The notes: generated by a model not told the origin, from the sequence alone. Positions 1-11,081 are shown, numbered from the stretch's first letter. The stretch: DNA of 64,000 nt from Stemphylium vesicarium (GCA_004380135.1 QXCR01000002.1:682001-746000), one strand, 5' to 3'. A program made the numbers and translations.

Positions 1-469
1 CGACGTGATCGAGGCCGACGTACCTCATGGCTCCAATACCCATATATCCAGTATGGCAGGCGATGTCTCAGCGTACATTCAACCATTTGGAAAAGAGTGT
101 TCTACTGACCCTAGCTATGTCTTCACTTTAGCCCATTCTGGGAAACTGCTTGTTTACTTTTGCAATGTGGAACGACCATTGGGAATATTCTACGACCCAC
201 TCCTCAACACAGCTAGCGAGCACTTTGTAAGCGATAGAGAAATGGTGGTGCGATACCCATATAGCTGGTATGGTGAAATGAGAGCAATGGTCGTTGAAGG
301 CTCAATCGACTTCGACGGAAGCTCGATAGACTCAGTTGAGCGCGGCGACAAGTTCGCAAATGCAAGGAGAGGAAATGGCGCGAACAGTCTAATGAAGGCT
401 GTCTTGGAGCATGGTAACATGGACGTGATCTTGGGGCTATCCCACTGGCCGCCTGCATCGTGGCGTTGA
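1..469 (+). CDS. Unrecognised partial ORF running off the left edge
   Basis: The frame beginning at base 2 is open from the window edge to a TGA at 467-469, giving about 155 residues. No ATG can be assigned, because the only candidate at the edge is a GTG and the gene, if real, starts upstream. The product is mixed polar and hydrophobic with a Trp/Tyr-rich stretch near YPYSWYGEM, and it has no motif I recognise. Pezizomycotina genes commonly have short introns, so this could be a 3' exon or a decayed gene. A second open stretch at 713-1051 is preceded by an acceptor-like CCCAG at 705-709 and might be a further exon, but no convincing donor pairs with it. Confidence 0.25.
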   Translation, partial: DVIEADVPHGSNTHISSMAGDVSAYIQPFGKECSTDPSYVFTLAHSGKLLVYFCNVERPLGIFYDPLLNTASEHFVSDREMVVRYPYSWYGEMRAMVVEGSIDFDGSSIDSVERGDKFANARRGNGANSLMKAVLEHGNMDVILGLSHWPPASWR

Positions 470-1603
470 ATCAGCTATTTCAAAAGGTGGAGCTCACTTA
501 ATTCTGACGATGTCAAGATATCTTCTTTCGTTAGCTCCTAGATTGATTTGTCGAAGTCGGCTCCCGACGAGTTCCGACTGTTCAGTAATAGATACAAGTC
601 GTTGACGTGGATCCGACCTTTTGAAGACCACAGGTTCTGAGAGCTGAGCCACACCTTTCTTTACCAGATCAACTATAGTGACAAATTTCTTAACCTAAAT
701 CATCCCAGGAGATTGCTCGTTGTTTTTATTGACGATGGTACAAATGTTTTTGAGTTCACCCAGGATGGCGATGTCGCTCCGCCGTCCGATATCGTAGAGA
801 TGTTGATCGAGCATCAGGAAGAGGAGATGCGCGTGGATGGTGACGGGTATGCTGTTACTACATTTTTCAGCGCCGAATATCCACGTCTGAAAATGGGGTG
901 GAAGGTAAATGTGGATGAGGCAGCGATCTTTGTCAGCCGGAGCTCCGGTAAGGAGCCGGGAAGCCTCCGGTCTGTACAGCTGATTGCTGTTTGCCCCATT
1001 GTTCCATCCCATCTTTGTTCTATCTGCCTTTGTCCATCTGTTTGCTCTTAACCGGCAAGCCTCATATAGGCTGCCGCTCGCGATAGATAGACCAATGGAC
1101 ATGATTCATCCCAAGCAATTCCGCTTGACAATCTTCAATGGGGGTTCAATCGCTTGTATGCTACATCCGACGCAGAAGGATCACGCAAGCATGGGAGGCA
1201 AAGTCACCAGGGCGTCTCAGCTACGCTATAAGATAGGCTCGAGTGGAACTTTTCCAGCTGGCTGTACTTGCTTGGGCTCTGTTCCTGCTTGTTCGTAAGA
1301 CAGCTGAGTGCATCGCACGATCATGCTACCAAGTGCGCAAGGTACCAGGGAGTGTATGGAACAAAACCACAGGTTGTTATTTTTCGTCAGCCTGGCTGCT
1401 CTTCTCATAGAGGATTATACAAGCCTCTCTACATTAGTGCCTCAGCAACCACTCTCGAAGAATATGCCTCGAGGCCCATGTCGCAGTTTTGTCTAGTCGT
1501 ATCCGCCATCCATGATCTGGTGTGCATGCGGATCCTCACGTAGGACAACGCTTTCACTATGTAATTGCTGTCCTCAAGCACGTGGTATCCACCACCCATA
1601 CCT
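470..1603. other. Gap without a supported gene
   Basis: It holds the 113-residue open stretch at 713-1051 (TTG start, acidic, not recognised) and the 3' flank of the coiled-coil gene that ends at 1604. No RNA gene, repeat or domain was seen. Confidence 0.5.
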
Positions 1604-3257
1604 TTACCATTGTGGCCTTTCCATCTGCAGCACCATCCAGCCCTGTGAGTCGTGTGGCAACTTGCAAGGGGTGAGAGGACAGTCACCAAGCTTGTGCTTA
1701 AGCGAACACCTCCAACGTGCACACGATACGTTGCGCTCGTCACAACTACGGCACTTCGCGTTGTTGTCGCATTCCAGGTTCTGGGCATAGCACTCAGAGC
1801 AGGCAACCACCGTCTTCGGGAGTTTTGCGTTTGCGTTTGGCCTGACGAGATGTGCAGCACCTTGAAGCGACTCGCCGTTCTTTGTGATGCGAAGAAGACG
1901 CTCTTGGCTTTGCTGGCAATGAGCTTCGGCAACCTTGAGCAGGTTACGCTGGCGATCGCACATGCTGGTCTTCTCACGAAGTTTGGCCTTTACGTCCTCG
2001 AGCTCCGTCTTGTTGCTCAATTCCTTGAGATGCTCAACCTCGTATTCTAACTCAGTGACCCTAAGACGCTCTTCCATGAGCTTCTCGTACAGCTCAGTCG
2101 TCTTCTTTTCGCGCTCAGCGAGCGTGTCGGCCAGGTTCTGAGCACGAATCTGATGATCTCCAGCGTTGGCCTGGGCTCGCAAAGCTTCGTCGCGCTCGCG
2201 TGTCATTTTCTTAAGAGTGTCGCGAAGGTAATCACGTTCCCCTTCTAGTTGTCAGTCTCATAAAGTCGAGGCCATAATATAACCGTATCTGAGCTTACCC
2301 GAGATTTCTTTAAGTTCCCTCAATTTTGCTTCGGACTCAGCTAACTTTCGAATCAGATCATCGTTGTCCAGCTGCTGATTCTTGATTTCCATATCCTTTT
2401 CAGCGAGGGCGCGACCCATAGATGCCTTTTGTCCTTTATTTGCTTCATTATGGTATTTGAGTAAGCCTAGTCGCGACTCAACACTGTGATCTGCCTGTTG
2501 AAGTGTTTTGCTCTTCTTCTCGAGATCCAGAAGCTGACGTCGCAGTAACAGGTTCTCCTCCTTCAGGTCGACAAGCTCGGTCGGACCCACCGCCGCCTCG
2601 TAACCTGAGAGATGACCTAACGATGAAGCCCGGAGGGAATCGGTGGGAGTCGGCGGCTTGATCGGACCAATCTGCGCAGGAGGTGCGAGACCTGAGATGA
2701 ACAGCGGGCCTTTGTGTGTAGGAGTAGTCGAGTAGATGCCACTTGAATATTCGCTGTCGTCATCGCTATCGTAATTGAGAACGGCGTTGGCAATGTTCTC
2801 AAAATGTTTCATCTTCTCTAGATTATAGCCTGGGGCCGGCTCGCACGGGAAAGTGGCCGGAGAGTCGAGCTCTTGTTTGTGAAGAAAGTCGGCCACCGAC
2901 TCTGGCGCAACGAAGGGCCTCGCTAGTGGGGAGAGAATGCTTGTTGCGGATCTGACACGACTTGAAAATTGAGAGCCTAAATGCTGTTAGTCCTGAGAGC
3001 ACTATCGAGCATCATCACTCACCATTGGGCGCAGGAGCAAGCAGTGCTAATGACGGTGGCGGCGGCTTCATTGAAGTAGGTGATGGAGTTGCAGCATACG
3101 GCTTCTTGGCTCTCATCAAGGTTGTGAGCTCAGAGAAACTATCACGGTGAACCGGGGAAAGATGAGCGTTGGAGGCCATGGTTGCGATCGGAGAGCCGTC
3201 GATGCTAGTGGGGGAGACTACGACGTCGTCGTCGAAGCTGATGAGGTCTTGAGGCAT
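1604..3257 (-). CDS. Coiled-coil protein with C-terminal Zn2Cys6-spaced and CCCH-spaced clusters
   Basis: Three exons read on the minus strand: 3257-3023, 2976-2299 and 2244-1604, giving 517 residues. Introns of 46 and 54 bases have GTGAGT and GTAAGC donors and AG acceptors, and the frame closes exactly. The start is the ATG at 3257 (MPQDLISFDDD). The N-terminal third is low-complexity and Ser/Pro-rich. From about residue 170 to 430 the protein is rich in Leu, Glu and Lys heptads, a long coiled coil. The C-terminus has cysteines at about 453, 456, 463, 469, 472 and 479, spaced C-x2-C-x6-C-x5-C-x2-C-x6-C like a fungal binuclear zinc cluster. C484-x8-C493-x4-C498-x3-H502 follows, which is CCCH finger spacing. 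Function is unknown. A coiled coil before, rather than after, a Zn2Cys6-like cluster is not the usual transcription factor order. Confidence 0.75.
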
Positions 3258-3753
3258 GATGATCGTTCCCGCGACCGTGATGGAGGAGTTAAGAAGACTT
3301 TTGGTTAGCTGAGTTAGCTTTTGTGCTGGTTGCGATGAGGTGAAATGAGAGGGATGCAGTGACTGCGTTGCCAAGCCACGACCCCGACCGTTGAGGTAAG
3401 AGCGAAGAGCCATCACAACTTTACCCAGCCAAAACACTCTTGAGGATTGACTAATAGGGATGAATCAGCGCATAGTAAAAGGCTTCCCGTACCTTGGAGA
3501 GCATCAGGATTGACACGTCCGGGCTTTCTGCCAAATTCAAGCTTGGTTTTTTCGCCTCATCTTATACTGAGCAGCACCATCACGAGCGAAACTTGCGGAC
3601 TAGAAATCCAAGAACCAATGAATGGCGCAAATGATATTGAAAAGTGTGAATTTTATGCGTAGAGTGTCCTCACGATTATGCAAGAACCGCCACGACAGAA
3701 GGCTACAGTAGCAATTCCTTTAGCGATGGTGCCTGGTCGCAATGTTGTTTCGA
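3258..3753. other. Intergenic: promoter side of the coiled-coil gene and 3' flank of the permease
   Basis: The minus-strand frame is open upstream of the chosen ATG at 3257 as far as 3437, so a longer N-terminus (60 more residues, mitochondrial-like and basic) is formally possible. Nothing else was recognised. Confidence 0.5.
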
Positions 3754-5367
3754 TCATCGTCCGAACCGTTTAAGCTCCCACATCCTGAGAGGTGGGTAAA
3801 CGACGGCAGCCCATGTAAAACCAATAAAGTTACCCATCTAGAATCGTTAGCACATGATAACCGAGCCTGAATGAATACGTGGACATACATCAGCTCCGTA
3901 GGTTCCAACCTGCTTGGCAATGGGTCCAATGTACCAGACCTGCGCCATACACATGATGGCACCGATCCAGCCAATGACAAAGGCAGTGAATGCTGCAATG
4001 CCCAGCGGCAACTTTTTGCTCTGATTCCAGACTTCCCAGTTAAAGCCGGTCTTGTGACGAAAAATCAAATGTTCCTCTATGGTTATGGCAATCCAGACAG
4101 AAACCCAATATCCCATGAGTGCTAGGAAGTTGGTAAAGATCTCGGCGAGATGGGCTCGTCCTGCTAGTGCGCAAACGGTATAGATGACTACGCCGACAGT
4201 GTTCCAGATCACTCTCGGTATGGCTCCTGCGTAGCGGCCAAGGATCTGAGCGTCGATTCCCGAAGAGTATGTTGGGACGATGAGGTTGGCGACAAGGCCC
4301 AAGGCGACGACGACACCGCAGAAAGAGCCAAATGCACCAAGGGGCTTGTATCCTTCCACAATGAGGGCACCTTGGGATACACCGTACGCTGCCTCCCACT
4401 CAGTATTCTCCACCATGCCAGATGCCAGTCCGATGCCAAGGACGAAAGCAAAGGTAAAGCTACACATCAGTCCAAGCATGGTCATGCTGAAGATCCTCAG
4501 GGACGAAGAGTGTTCAGGGTAGTATACGAAGTAGTCCGCTGCACCGCCACCATATGTGATTGCGGCTGCGAGTGTCAAGCCGAAAAAGCTTATGCGGTTT
4601 CCGATTATTGTGTTTGGGTCCTCATCGCCATGAGATTCGGAGGATACATTGAACTGCGGCCCTGCGACGCCAGCTAGTACGCAAAGCACGATGAGCTGCG
4701 GCAGCCATGCCCACCGCTCATAATAGTGGAAGATCTGGTAACCGAACGTGGTAATAGCCCAGGCTATGACGGCAACAATGATGATGCCGACTACCACGGA
4801 CATGGAATTTCCAGAAACGGCGGATAGTATCTGGCCAGCTACTACGCAGTCGATCATTCCGTATCCGAGCAGTACGACGATGTTGAGCAACACGACGATC
4901 TTGGATGGCCACCAGCCAGTAACGTATCGCGAGAAGATCATGGTACGATTCCCGCTCTTGGGCCCAAATGTGGCGATATAGGCAACCACGAGACATCCAA
5001 CCATTGCGCCGAAGACGCCTAGAAGACATGCGTCTGTGAAACCGAGGGCAAAGACAGTGGGACCCAGCATACCCAGCGTGATGTTGTTCGCGGCTAGATT
5101 CACGCTGAACCACATGATGGCCGCCTGCGAATATCCCAGAAGGCGCAAGTCCTGCCGCTCGTCCGGGTCTACGCGTTCGATGCCACGCGCCTCAAGGTTG
5201 TACGCTACGAGCTGTCTCTCGAATGCTTTCCACATCTCGTGCCACCTTCTCTGTTGGAGTTCATCCTGGCGTTCGGTGTCGTGTGCGCTAGTGCGCAGTC
5301 TCGTGTCGTTGTTCGCGTGAGGCGTCGATACTTTTTCCTCATCGTGTGGATGCGCGGCGTGATCCAT
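3754..5367 (-). CDS. Purine-cytosine permease (NCS1 family, Fcy2-like)
   Basis: Two exons, 5367-3889 and 3837-3754, give 520 residues. The 51-base intron begins GTATGT and ends CTAG, and it lies just before the last 27 residues. Splicing restores the family's usual C-terminus, including FTWAAVVYPPLR, whereas reading through would end in unrelated residues. The protein has a hydrophilic N-terminus of about 70 residues and about 12 hydrophobic segments. Typical NCS1 features include the LGYSQAAIMWFSVN region before helix 1 and the AADYFVYYP segment in the middle. Family knowledge: these are plasma-membrane proton symporters for adenine, guanine, hypoxanthine and cytosine. The exact substrate cannot be read from sequence. 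The upstream flank is shared with the divergent polyamine oxidase gene, 1.2 kb away. Confidence 0.9.
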
Positions 5368-6552
5368 GACGGCGACCTATTGCCATTAGTAGCAGCCTCA
5401 TGGCGAGGAGAGCAAAGCATGAGTCCTTTCGCAGGCTTTAACCTGATCAAGTTCAGACCGTATATCTCAGATCGCTGCCAACTTGCAAGATGGCGAGCGA
5501 ACACCGGTCTCATGCCTTGTGCTACCTGACGTTACCTTGATCGGGCCACATTCTGCTACTCGGCTGCATCTTGGCTGCAATGCCGTACTTTAGATGGGAA
5601 AAGCAATTTTTGGAATATTGTAGAGAAACGAAGATGAAGAGATCGGGGTGATTGACAATTGGAAGAAGACGATGAGGTTCGGGGGAAGATGAAGCTTGTC
5701 AATACCTCTGTAAGCCCCGCCCTCGTGCAGTTGCGAAACCCCTGCGCGTCTCCCGTGTCTTGGTTTTGCTCACGTAACGAAATCTGGTTGCGACTTTTGG
5801 CTCTTATCATCTCATCGCTCGCACCGACACCAGTCAATCATGAAAACGCGCGTCGACCTCAAATGATTATCGCTCGCCGTGGATTGTGAGATCAAGCTTC
5901 GGCGCCCGAAGCCTCTCCCGGCTGGCGCGACTGCAGAACCAGCGCCGAACTTGCTAACCTCACCTCCACACTGCATCCACACTCATAGTTCGGCAAGTAC
6001 TATCCACGCAACTAGTGGAAAGAGCGCATCATCGCTCACAAATATGTACTGGCACATGTTCACAAGGTCGTCAGACCCATTCAGCAAGTCCATGCGACGA
6101 CCTTATCATTCCCGTATCTTCACCAGCGACTCGAGCCGTACATCGGACCGTAAGCAGGTTCCCGCGCGATACCTTTTTCATAAAGCTGCACAACCAGCTA
6201 CGCTTTCGGGACTAGCTCACGTTATGTGGCCAACTACGACTCCAACTTTGTAAACAACTCGACGTGGTACAATGGTGGTGACCTCAGGGCATACAGACTA
6301 CAAGGTAGTGTCACACCCTCACCGGATCAAAGAGAGGGCCAGTTCTGCAACCCCATGAACTATTGCCAACTCGATGCATGTTATGTAACCCAATGCGGGG
6401 AATGTAACAGAGACTAGACAAGGGTATGAGTACCGGGTCGATCCGTACCCCAGCATGTACTATAATGCGCAGATTTAAGTACCTGGCCGCCAGGCACGCA
6501 GTTCCTGACTGAACCTCGCGATTGACAAGAGCATTTTTCTATTCTTTTCATC
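5368..6552. other. Divergent intergenic region between permease and polyamine oxidase genes
   Basis: It contains ORFs up to 124 codons (5879-6253) with no recognisable content and unlike neighbouring coding sequence. A TATA-like site near the oxidase is listed separately. It probably holds the regulatory regions of both flanking genes. Confidence 0.5.
6461..6466 (+). promoter_or_regulatory. TATA-like site upstream of the polyamine oxidase gene
   Basis: TATAAT lies about 90 bases before the ATG at 6553. The position is plausible for a fungal core promoter, but such sites arise often by chance. Confidence 0.25.
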
Positions 6553-8396
6553 ATGGTATTGGCAAAGAGCCTCTTGTTAGCCGCTGGGATCGTGCCAGTC
6601 TTGACTTTCGCTGCCCCGACACTTCATGAACGAAACTCCAACAGCACATGCAGGAAGACAAAGGTGGCCATCATGTATGTCTCAATATACATGGCTCTTC
6701 CTGTGTACCTTGAAGCTAACGTTAGAAAGTGGCGGCGGTGTTGCCGGTATAACAGCAGCAGTGAGTTTTCCACATCACCAAAGGCTGCTCCCATATCTCA
6801 GTTCCAAATATTAACGTAGTCTAGCAAGCACTCTCCAACCAATCCGTCTCCGACTTTCTCATTCTTGAATACCAGGACCACATCGGAGGCCGCATGCGAA
6901 ACACCAAGTTCGGCTCCGACACCAGCGGTAACCCATACACCGTCGAGCTAGGCGCGAACTGGATTTCTGGATTAGGCGAGGACACAATAGACGGTCCCGA
7001 GAACCCAGTGTGGACGTTCTCAAAGCAGGTCAACCTGTCGAGTCCCAACTCCGATGCATTTTCCGTTGCCACTTACGATCATACTGGAGCTGTCGATTAC
7101 ACAGACATTCTTGACGAGTTTGAAGACTATTGGCTTACTTTTGAACAAACCGCTGGTACCATTCTTTCGGACAATCTGCAGGACAGGAGTTTCCGCGCAG
7201 GACTTTGGCAGAGTGGATGGAGACCGAAGGGCGATCCCAAGCGCAAGGCGGTTGAGTACTATCTGTGGGATTGGGAGACCGCTCAGGTAAGCACCCTTCT
7301 AGAACTCTTCTTCTGAGATACGCTGACTCTTTTTCCTTATTCCAGACGCCCGAGGAGTCGAGCTTCGTCTATGGCATCACAGGATACAATCTCACTTACT
7401 ATGGCTTCTCCGAGATCAGCAACTGTAAGCACATTTCTATCATCCAGTTCGAGAGACGTACACTGACCCCAATCCTTCTCAGTCTGCACCGACCAACGTG
7501 GCTTCAATACCTGGCTCAAACACCAAGCATCCAAATTTCTCCGTCCTAACGATCCCCGTCTCCTTCTCAACACCGTCGTGACCAACATCACCTACTCAGA
7601 CACCGGCGTGCACATCCTCACATCCGACGGCTCCTGCATCGAAGCCGACTACGCCATCTCGACCGTCTCCCTCGGCGTTCTCCAAAACGACGCCATAACA
7701 TTCTCGCCCCAACTTCCCGAATGGAAGCAATCCGCCATCGCCACCTTCTCCTTCGGCACCTACACAAAGCTCTTCTTCCAATTCAACGAGACCTTCTGGC
7801 CCACGGACAAGCAATTCTTCCTATACGCAGACCCAACAACACGCGGCTACTACACAGTCTGGCAGAGCCTGTCCACCGAAGGCTATCTCCCCGGCTCCAA
7901 CATCCTCTTCGCCACACTCGTAGACGAGCAATCCTACCGCGTCGAAGCGCAAGACGACGAGACGACAAAAGCAGAAGGCATGGCCGTGCTGCAGAAAATG
8001 TTCCCCAACATCACCGTCCCGGAACCGATTGCGTTTACGTATCCGCGCTGGACGCAGACGCCGTGGTCCTACGGGTCCTATTCGAATTGGCCGGCCGGCA
8101 CGACGCTGGAGATGCATCAGAATCTGCGCGCGAATGTGGGGCGCTTGTACTTTGCGGGCGAGGCTATGAGCGCAGAGTACTTTGGCTTCTTGCATGGCGC
8201 GTGGTTTGAGGGGCAGGAGGTGGGCGAGCGGATTGCGGGTCAGATCACGACTGAGTGTGTTAATCGGGAGAGTGGGTGTGGGGCGCTCAATCGGTATGAG
8301 GTGTTGCATGGTACCACGGAGCTTTGGGAGGTTAATGCGTTCAATGGGATGGGGACGAGTCCGTTCTTTGTCGCTGAGACGCGGGATGAGGAGTAG
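6553..8396 (+). CDS. Secreted FAD-dependent polyamine oxidase
   Basis: Five exons: 6553-6674, 6730-6760, 6825-7286, 7346-7424 and 7483-8396. They give 535 residues with all phases matching. Residues 1-20 form a signal peptide with a hydrophobic core ending in ALTFAAP-like sequence. After a short linker the FAD-binding motif VAIIGGGVAGITAA sits at residues 38-51, assembled across the 31-base micro-exon 2. The flavin amine oxidase body follows (LELGANWISG-type loop) with the C-terminal flavin motif LYFAGEAMSAEYFGFLHGA. These are features of plant and fungal PAOs of the maize PAO type. Such enzymes oxidise spermine or spermidine, releasing an aminoaldehyde, a diamine product and hydrogen peroxide. 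An extracellular or cell-wall site is inferred from the signal peptide. The gene converges with the AP endonuclease gene 99 bases downstream. Confidence 0.88.
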
Positions 8397-8495
8397 GGCT
8401 GAGGACGTTCGCGTGAGGTATGCGGTGCGAGGACGTCTTGTGGGATGCTCAACAAGACCCCAAACATTCTCTCTCCATAATCATCTTGAACATGC

Positions 8496-9653
8496 TCACT
8501 CCGCGCCTTCTTCGAGTTCAAAGTCCGCCCAAATAGGCACATGATCAGTAGGTCCTCGTTCCGCTTCGTTATCCATTGTCCCACACGCGTTGACACATCC
8601 CTTCTCCCAGGCTCTTTTTCCAGCAACGAAGTAATCCACTCTATCGCAGCTAGTACCCCAGTCCCTGTTTCGCGGAAAGTACGTATACCTCCTCTCCGCT
8701 TCACGCATTTCCCTCCAGACATCAACACCGTTCAGGCCATACCCCTCTTTTCCCTCATCACAACCTTGTAGAAGCTTGTCGTGGAAGTCTGCACGGTTGA
8801 CAGCATGTTCCTGGGGAAACACGCGCAATTTTGGATGTCCGTCTCGCACATCAGGCGCAACGTTCATATCGCCCGCGAGCAGCACATCCCAGCCTTGCTC
8901 CTCCAGCTGCGTACACTCTTCCATGAGCAGCCGATGCACTTCCCTTTTGCGATCGTGTCTTGTCCCCCGCACAGCGTCAGTCTGCGAATCGCGCCACGCA
9001 TAGTCTGTCCCGTTTACAGCATAGATATTGTAAATTGCTACTTTGGCAGCACTACTCCGAGATGCAAGTTCAACCACGGAAATCCGACCTTCGTGGTCCC
9101 AATCAACGGTTCGCACGGCGATATTGTAAGTCTCGGATAGATCGCGACGCAAGATGCTGCATACGCTGTAGAATTTGCCACTTCCCCGCGGACCGCGTGC
9201 GTTGTGTGGGTCAGTGGGGAGCGTGAAGTGTGCTTCGTACAGTGGTCCTTTGGCATTGTTCGATGATATTTCCAGGGGGAAATGCGAGTTGATGGCTATT
9301 CTTACTGCGTCCTGAGTTTTGGTGTCTTTGGATGCGATTTTGACTTCTTGCAGGAAGAGCATGGATGGCCAGTGGTGGCAGTGCAGGAAGGCTCGTAGAG
9401 AAGGTGGTGGGGTTTCATCTTTTGTACTTTCCTTGCCGTTACCTTTTGCGGGCTGAAAAAAGGATGTGATTGGTTTTTGCAGAAAGGGTGTGATGCCGTT
9501 GATGTTCCATGAGAAGATCCGCAGTGCATTTGGTGCGAGTGCCGGGAGGGTTGCAGGTTTGCTGGAAGGTTGTACTTGGGGAGATGCTGCTGGTGTTGGT
9601 GACGGTGCTATCTTGCGTCGTTTTGCGGGCGGAGGACTAATTGCACGACTCAT
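8496..9653 (-). CDS. ExoIII/APE1-type AP endonuclease with internal PIP box
   Basis: A single exon encodes 385 residues. The N-terminus carries a nuclear localisation-like PPPAKRRKI at residues 7-15. The endonuclease/exonuclease/phosphatase fold is complete: FSWNINGI (residues 47-54), LQEVK with E103, IYNIYAVNG with Y211, GDMN with D262 and N264, SCDRVDYF with D337 and D340, and TDH with D370 and H371. These match the catalytic and metal residues of the ExoIII/APE1 family, which cleaves DNA 5' to abasic sites in base excision repair. Right after the first strand, an inserted loop contains QKPITSFF at residues 59-66, a canonical PCNA-interacting (PIP) box, followed by a Lys/Glu-rich linker. 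There is no C-terminal GRF zinc finger as found in Apn2. Nuclear location is inferred. Confidence 0.85.
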   Translation of the reverse strand: MSRAISPPPAKRRKIAPSPTPAASPQVQPSSKPATLPALAPNALRIFSWNINGITPFLQKPITSFFQPAKGNGKESTKDETPPPSLRAFLHCHHWPSMLFLQEVKIASKDTKTQDAVRIAINSHFPLEISSNNAKGPLYEAHFTLPTDPHNARGPRGSGKFYSVCSILRRDLSETYNIAVRTVDWDHEGRISVVELASRSSAAKVAIYNIYAVNGTDYAWRDSQTDAVRGTRHDRKREVHRLLMEECTQLEEQGWDVLLAGDMNVAPDVRDGHPKLRVFPQEHAVNRADFHDKLLQGCDEGKEGYGLNGVDVWREMREAERRYTYFPRNRDWGTSCDRVDYFVAGKRAWEKGCVNACGTMDNEAERGPTDHVPIWADFELEEGAE

Positions 9654-10069
9654 GGTTTTGTATTGGCCGCAGAAGGCATGATGCTGTTATACTGGAGCTT
9701 ACAGTCGCCGCAGAGCACCCGTAAAGGCAAGTGACGTCATGAATCACCTTCCATTCCAAGAATCGTATCGACAAGTGCCCATTGCCTTTGTCCCCGTTTC
9801 TTTGGATGGCATACTGTACCGTTACAGGCGTCTTGTCAGGCACGATCGCGCATGCACGTGGGCGGAGCGGGACGCGTCAATCAGCCAGCATCACTAACAT
9901 TGATTGGGCAGTGATCGGCCACATCATTCACCTTTACCCCTCCAACTTGACGCTTAACGGCACCACCGGCTCCGCCACTCCTCAGCCACTCCTACAATTA
10001 CCACTCCCAAGGCTCCAATTCCTCAATTCCTCAGAATACATCCATATACCTTTTCAACACAAATCCAAA
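9654..10069. other. Divergent promoter region of AP endonuclease and metacaspase genes
   Basis: The metacaspase frame is open upstream to 9782, but the sequence there reads as a pyrimidine-rich leader (CTCC, CAATTCC, TTTTCAACAC) rather than coding. No named element was seen. Confidence 0.5.
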
Positions 10070-11081
10070 ATGTCCTACCGCCGCAAAAAGAGTCTCCTCA
10101 TCGGCATAAACTACGTCGGCAGCAGCCACGAGCTGCGCGGTTGCCACTCGGACGTGGACAACATGGCCGAATTCCTGTCCTACCGGGGCTACAATAACTC
10201 ACACAAAGACCGCGTCATCCTGAGCGACCGCCCAGAAGTTGAGCCCGACTCGCCTTACTACCCAACGGGCCACAACCTGCTCGCAGCCATGGACTGGCTC
10301 GTCTCGGAACCAGGATGCACGCTGTTCCTGCACTACTCGGGACACGGCGGCCAGATTGCAGACGTCGACGGCAACAGGACCACGGGCATGGATGCGTCGA
10401 TTGTGCCTGTGGATTTCGAACAGAGGGGTCAGATCTCGAGTACCATTTTGCATGAACATCTTGTCACGTACATGGCGCGCGATTGTACGCTTTTTGTCAT
10501 TATGGACTGTTGTCACTCTGGTAGCGCGCTCGAATTGCCTTATGTGTACCGCTCCGATAGCGATGGCCAGATCAGTCTCATGGATAACCTAAAGGCTGGA
10601 CTCACGCTTGCGAATGAGGCCCGTGATATCATCTCCGGTGGCTTCTCGTATAGCAAGGTCGGGGAGGCGCAGCAGCTTCTTGCGGGTGCAAGCACGTTTT
10701 TCAAGGGCCTCAGGCATTTTGGCGAGGAGCAGGAGGAAGGGCTCGAGTCGGGTGAGTTCGCCGGTCAGTATGGGAGCGAGCAGAAGATGGTTACCATGTT
10801 CTCTGGATGTCGCGATGATCAGACTAGTGCCGATGCGAGGATCCAGGGTGAGGCGACTGGTGCTATGACGTGGGCCTTTTTGGAGATGATGAAGCAGAGT
10901 GAGAGCCCGAGTTATGCGGAGGTAAGTTGGTGGTGCTAGGGGAATTGCGTGATCGATTGCTGACTTGATGCAGACGTTGAAGTATACAAGAAAGATGCTG
11001 GATGAGAGCAACTATTCTCAGATCCCGCAGTTAAGTTCTGGTTTGGACATCGATCTGGATGAGATGACCTTGGTGCTGTAA
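10070..11081 (+). CDS. Type I metacaspase without PQ-rich prodomain
   Basis: Two exons, 10070-10921 and 10974-11081, give 319 residues. The intron is 52 bases (GTAAGT donor, GATGCAG acceptor) and splicing adds the usual C-terminal strand. The caspase fold starts at once with KKSLLIGINYVGS. The catalytic histidine is H92 in HYSGHGG and the catalytic cysteine is C148 in DCCHSG. Family members are Ca2+-activated Arg/Lys-specific cysteine peptidases linked to protein aggregate clearance, stress and cell death. Fungal Mca1/CasA proteins normally have 60-130 extra N-terminal residues rich in Pro, Gln and Tyr. These are absent unless an upstream start at 9782 is used, and that extension does not look like a PQ prodomain. 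A helical insert with a Glu-rich patch lies at about residues 160-230. Confidence 0.88.

Noticed and set aside
9782..10069. Extended N-terminus of the metacaspase (66 bases beyond a full 96-residue extension)
   Set aside because: The frame is open, but the sequence looks like a pyrimidine-rich leader and the peptide has no PQ-rich prodomain character. The ATG at 10070 fits the start of the caspase fold.
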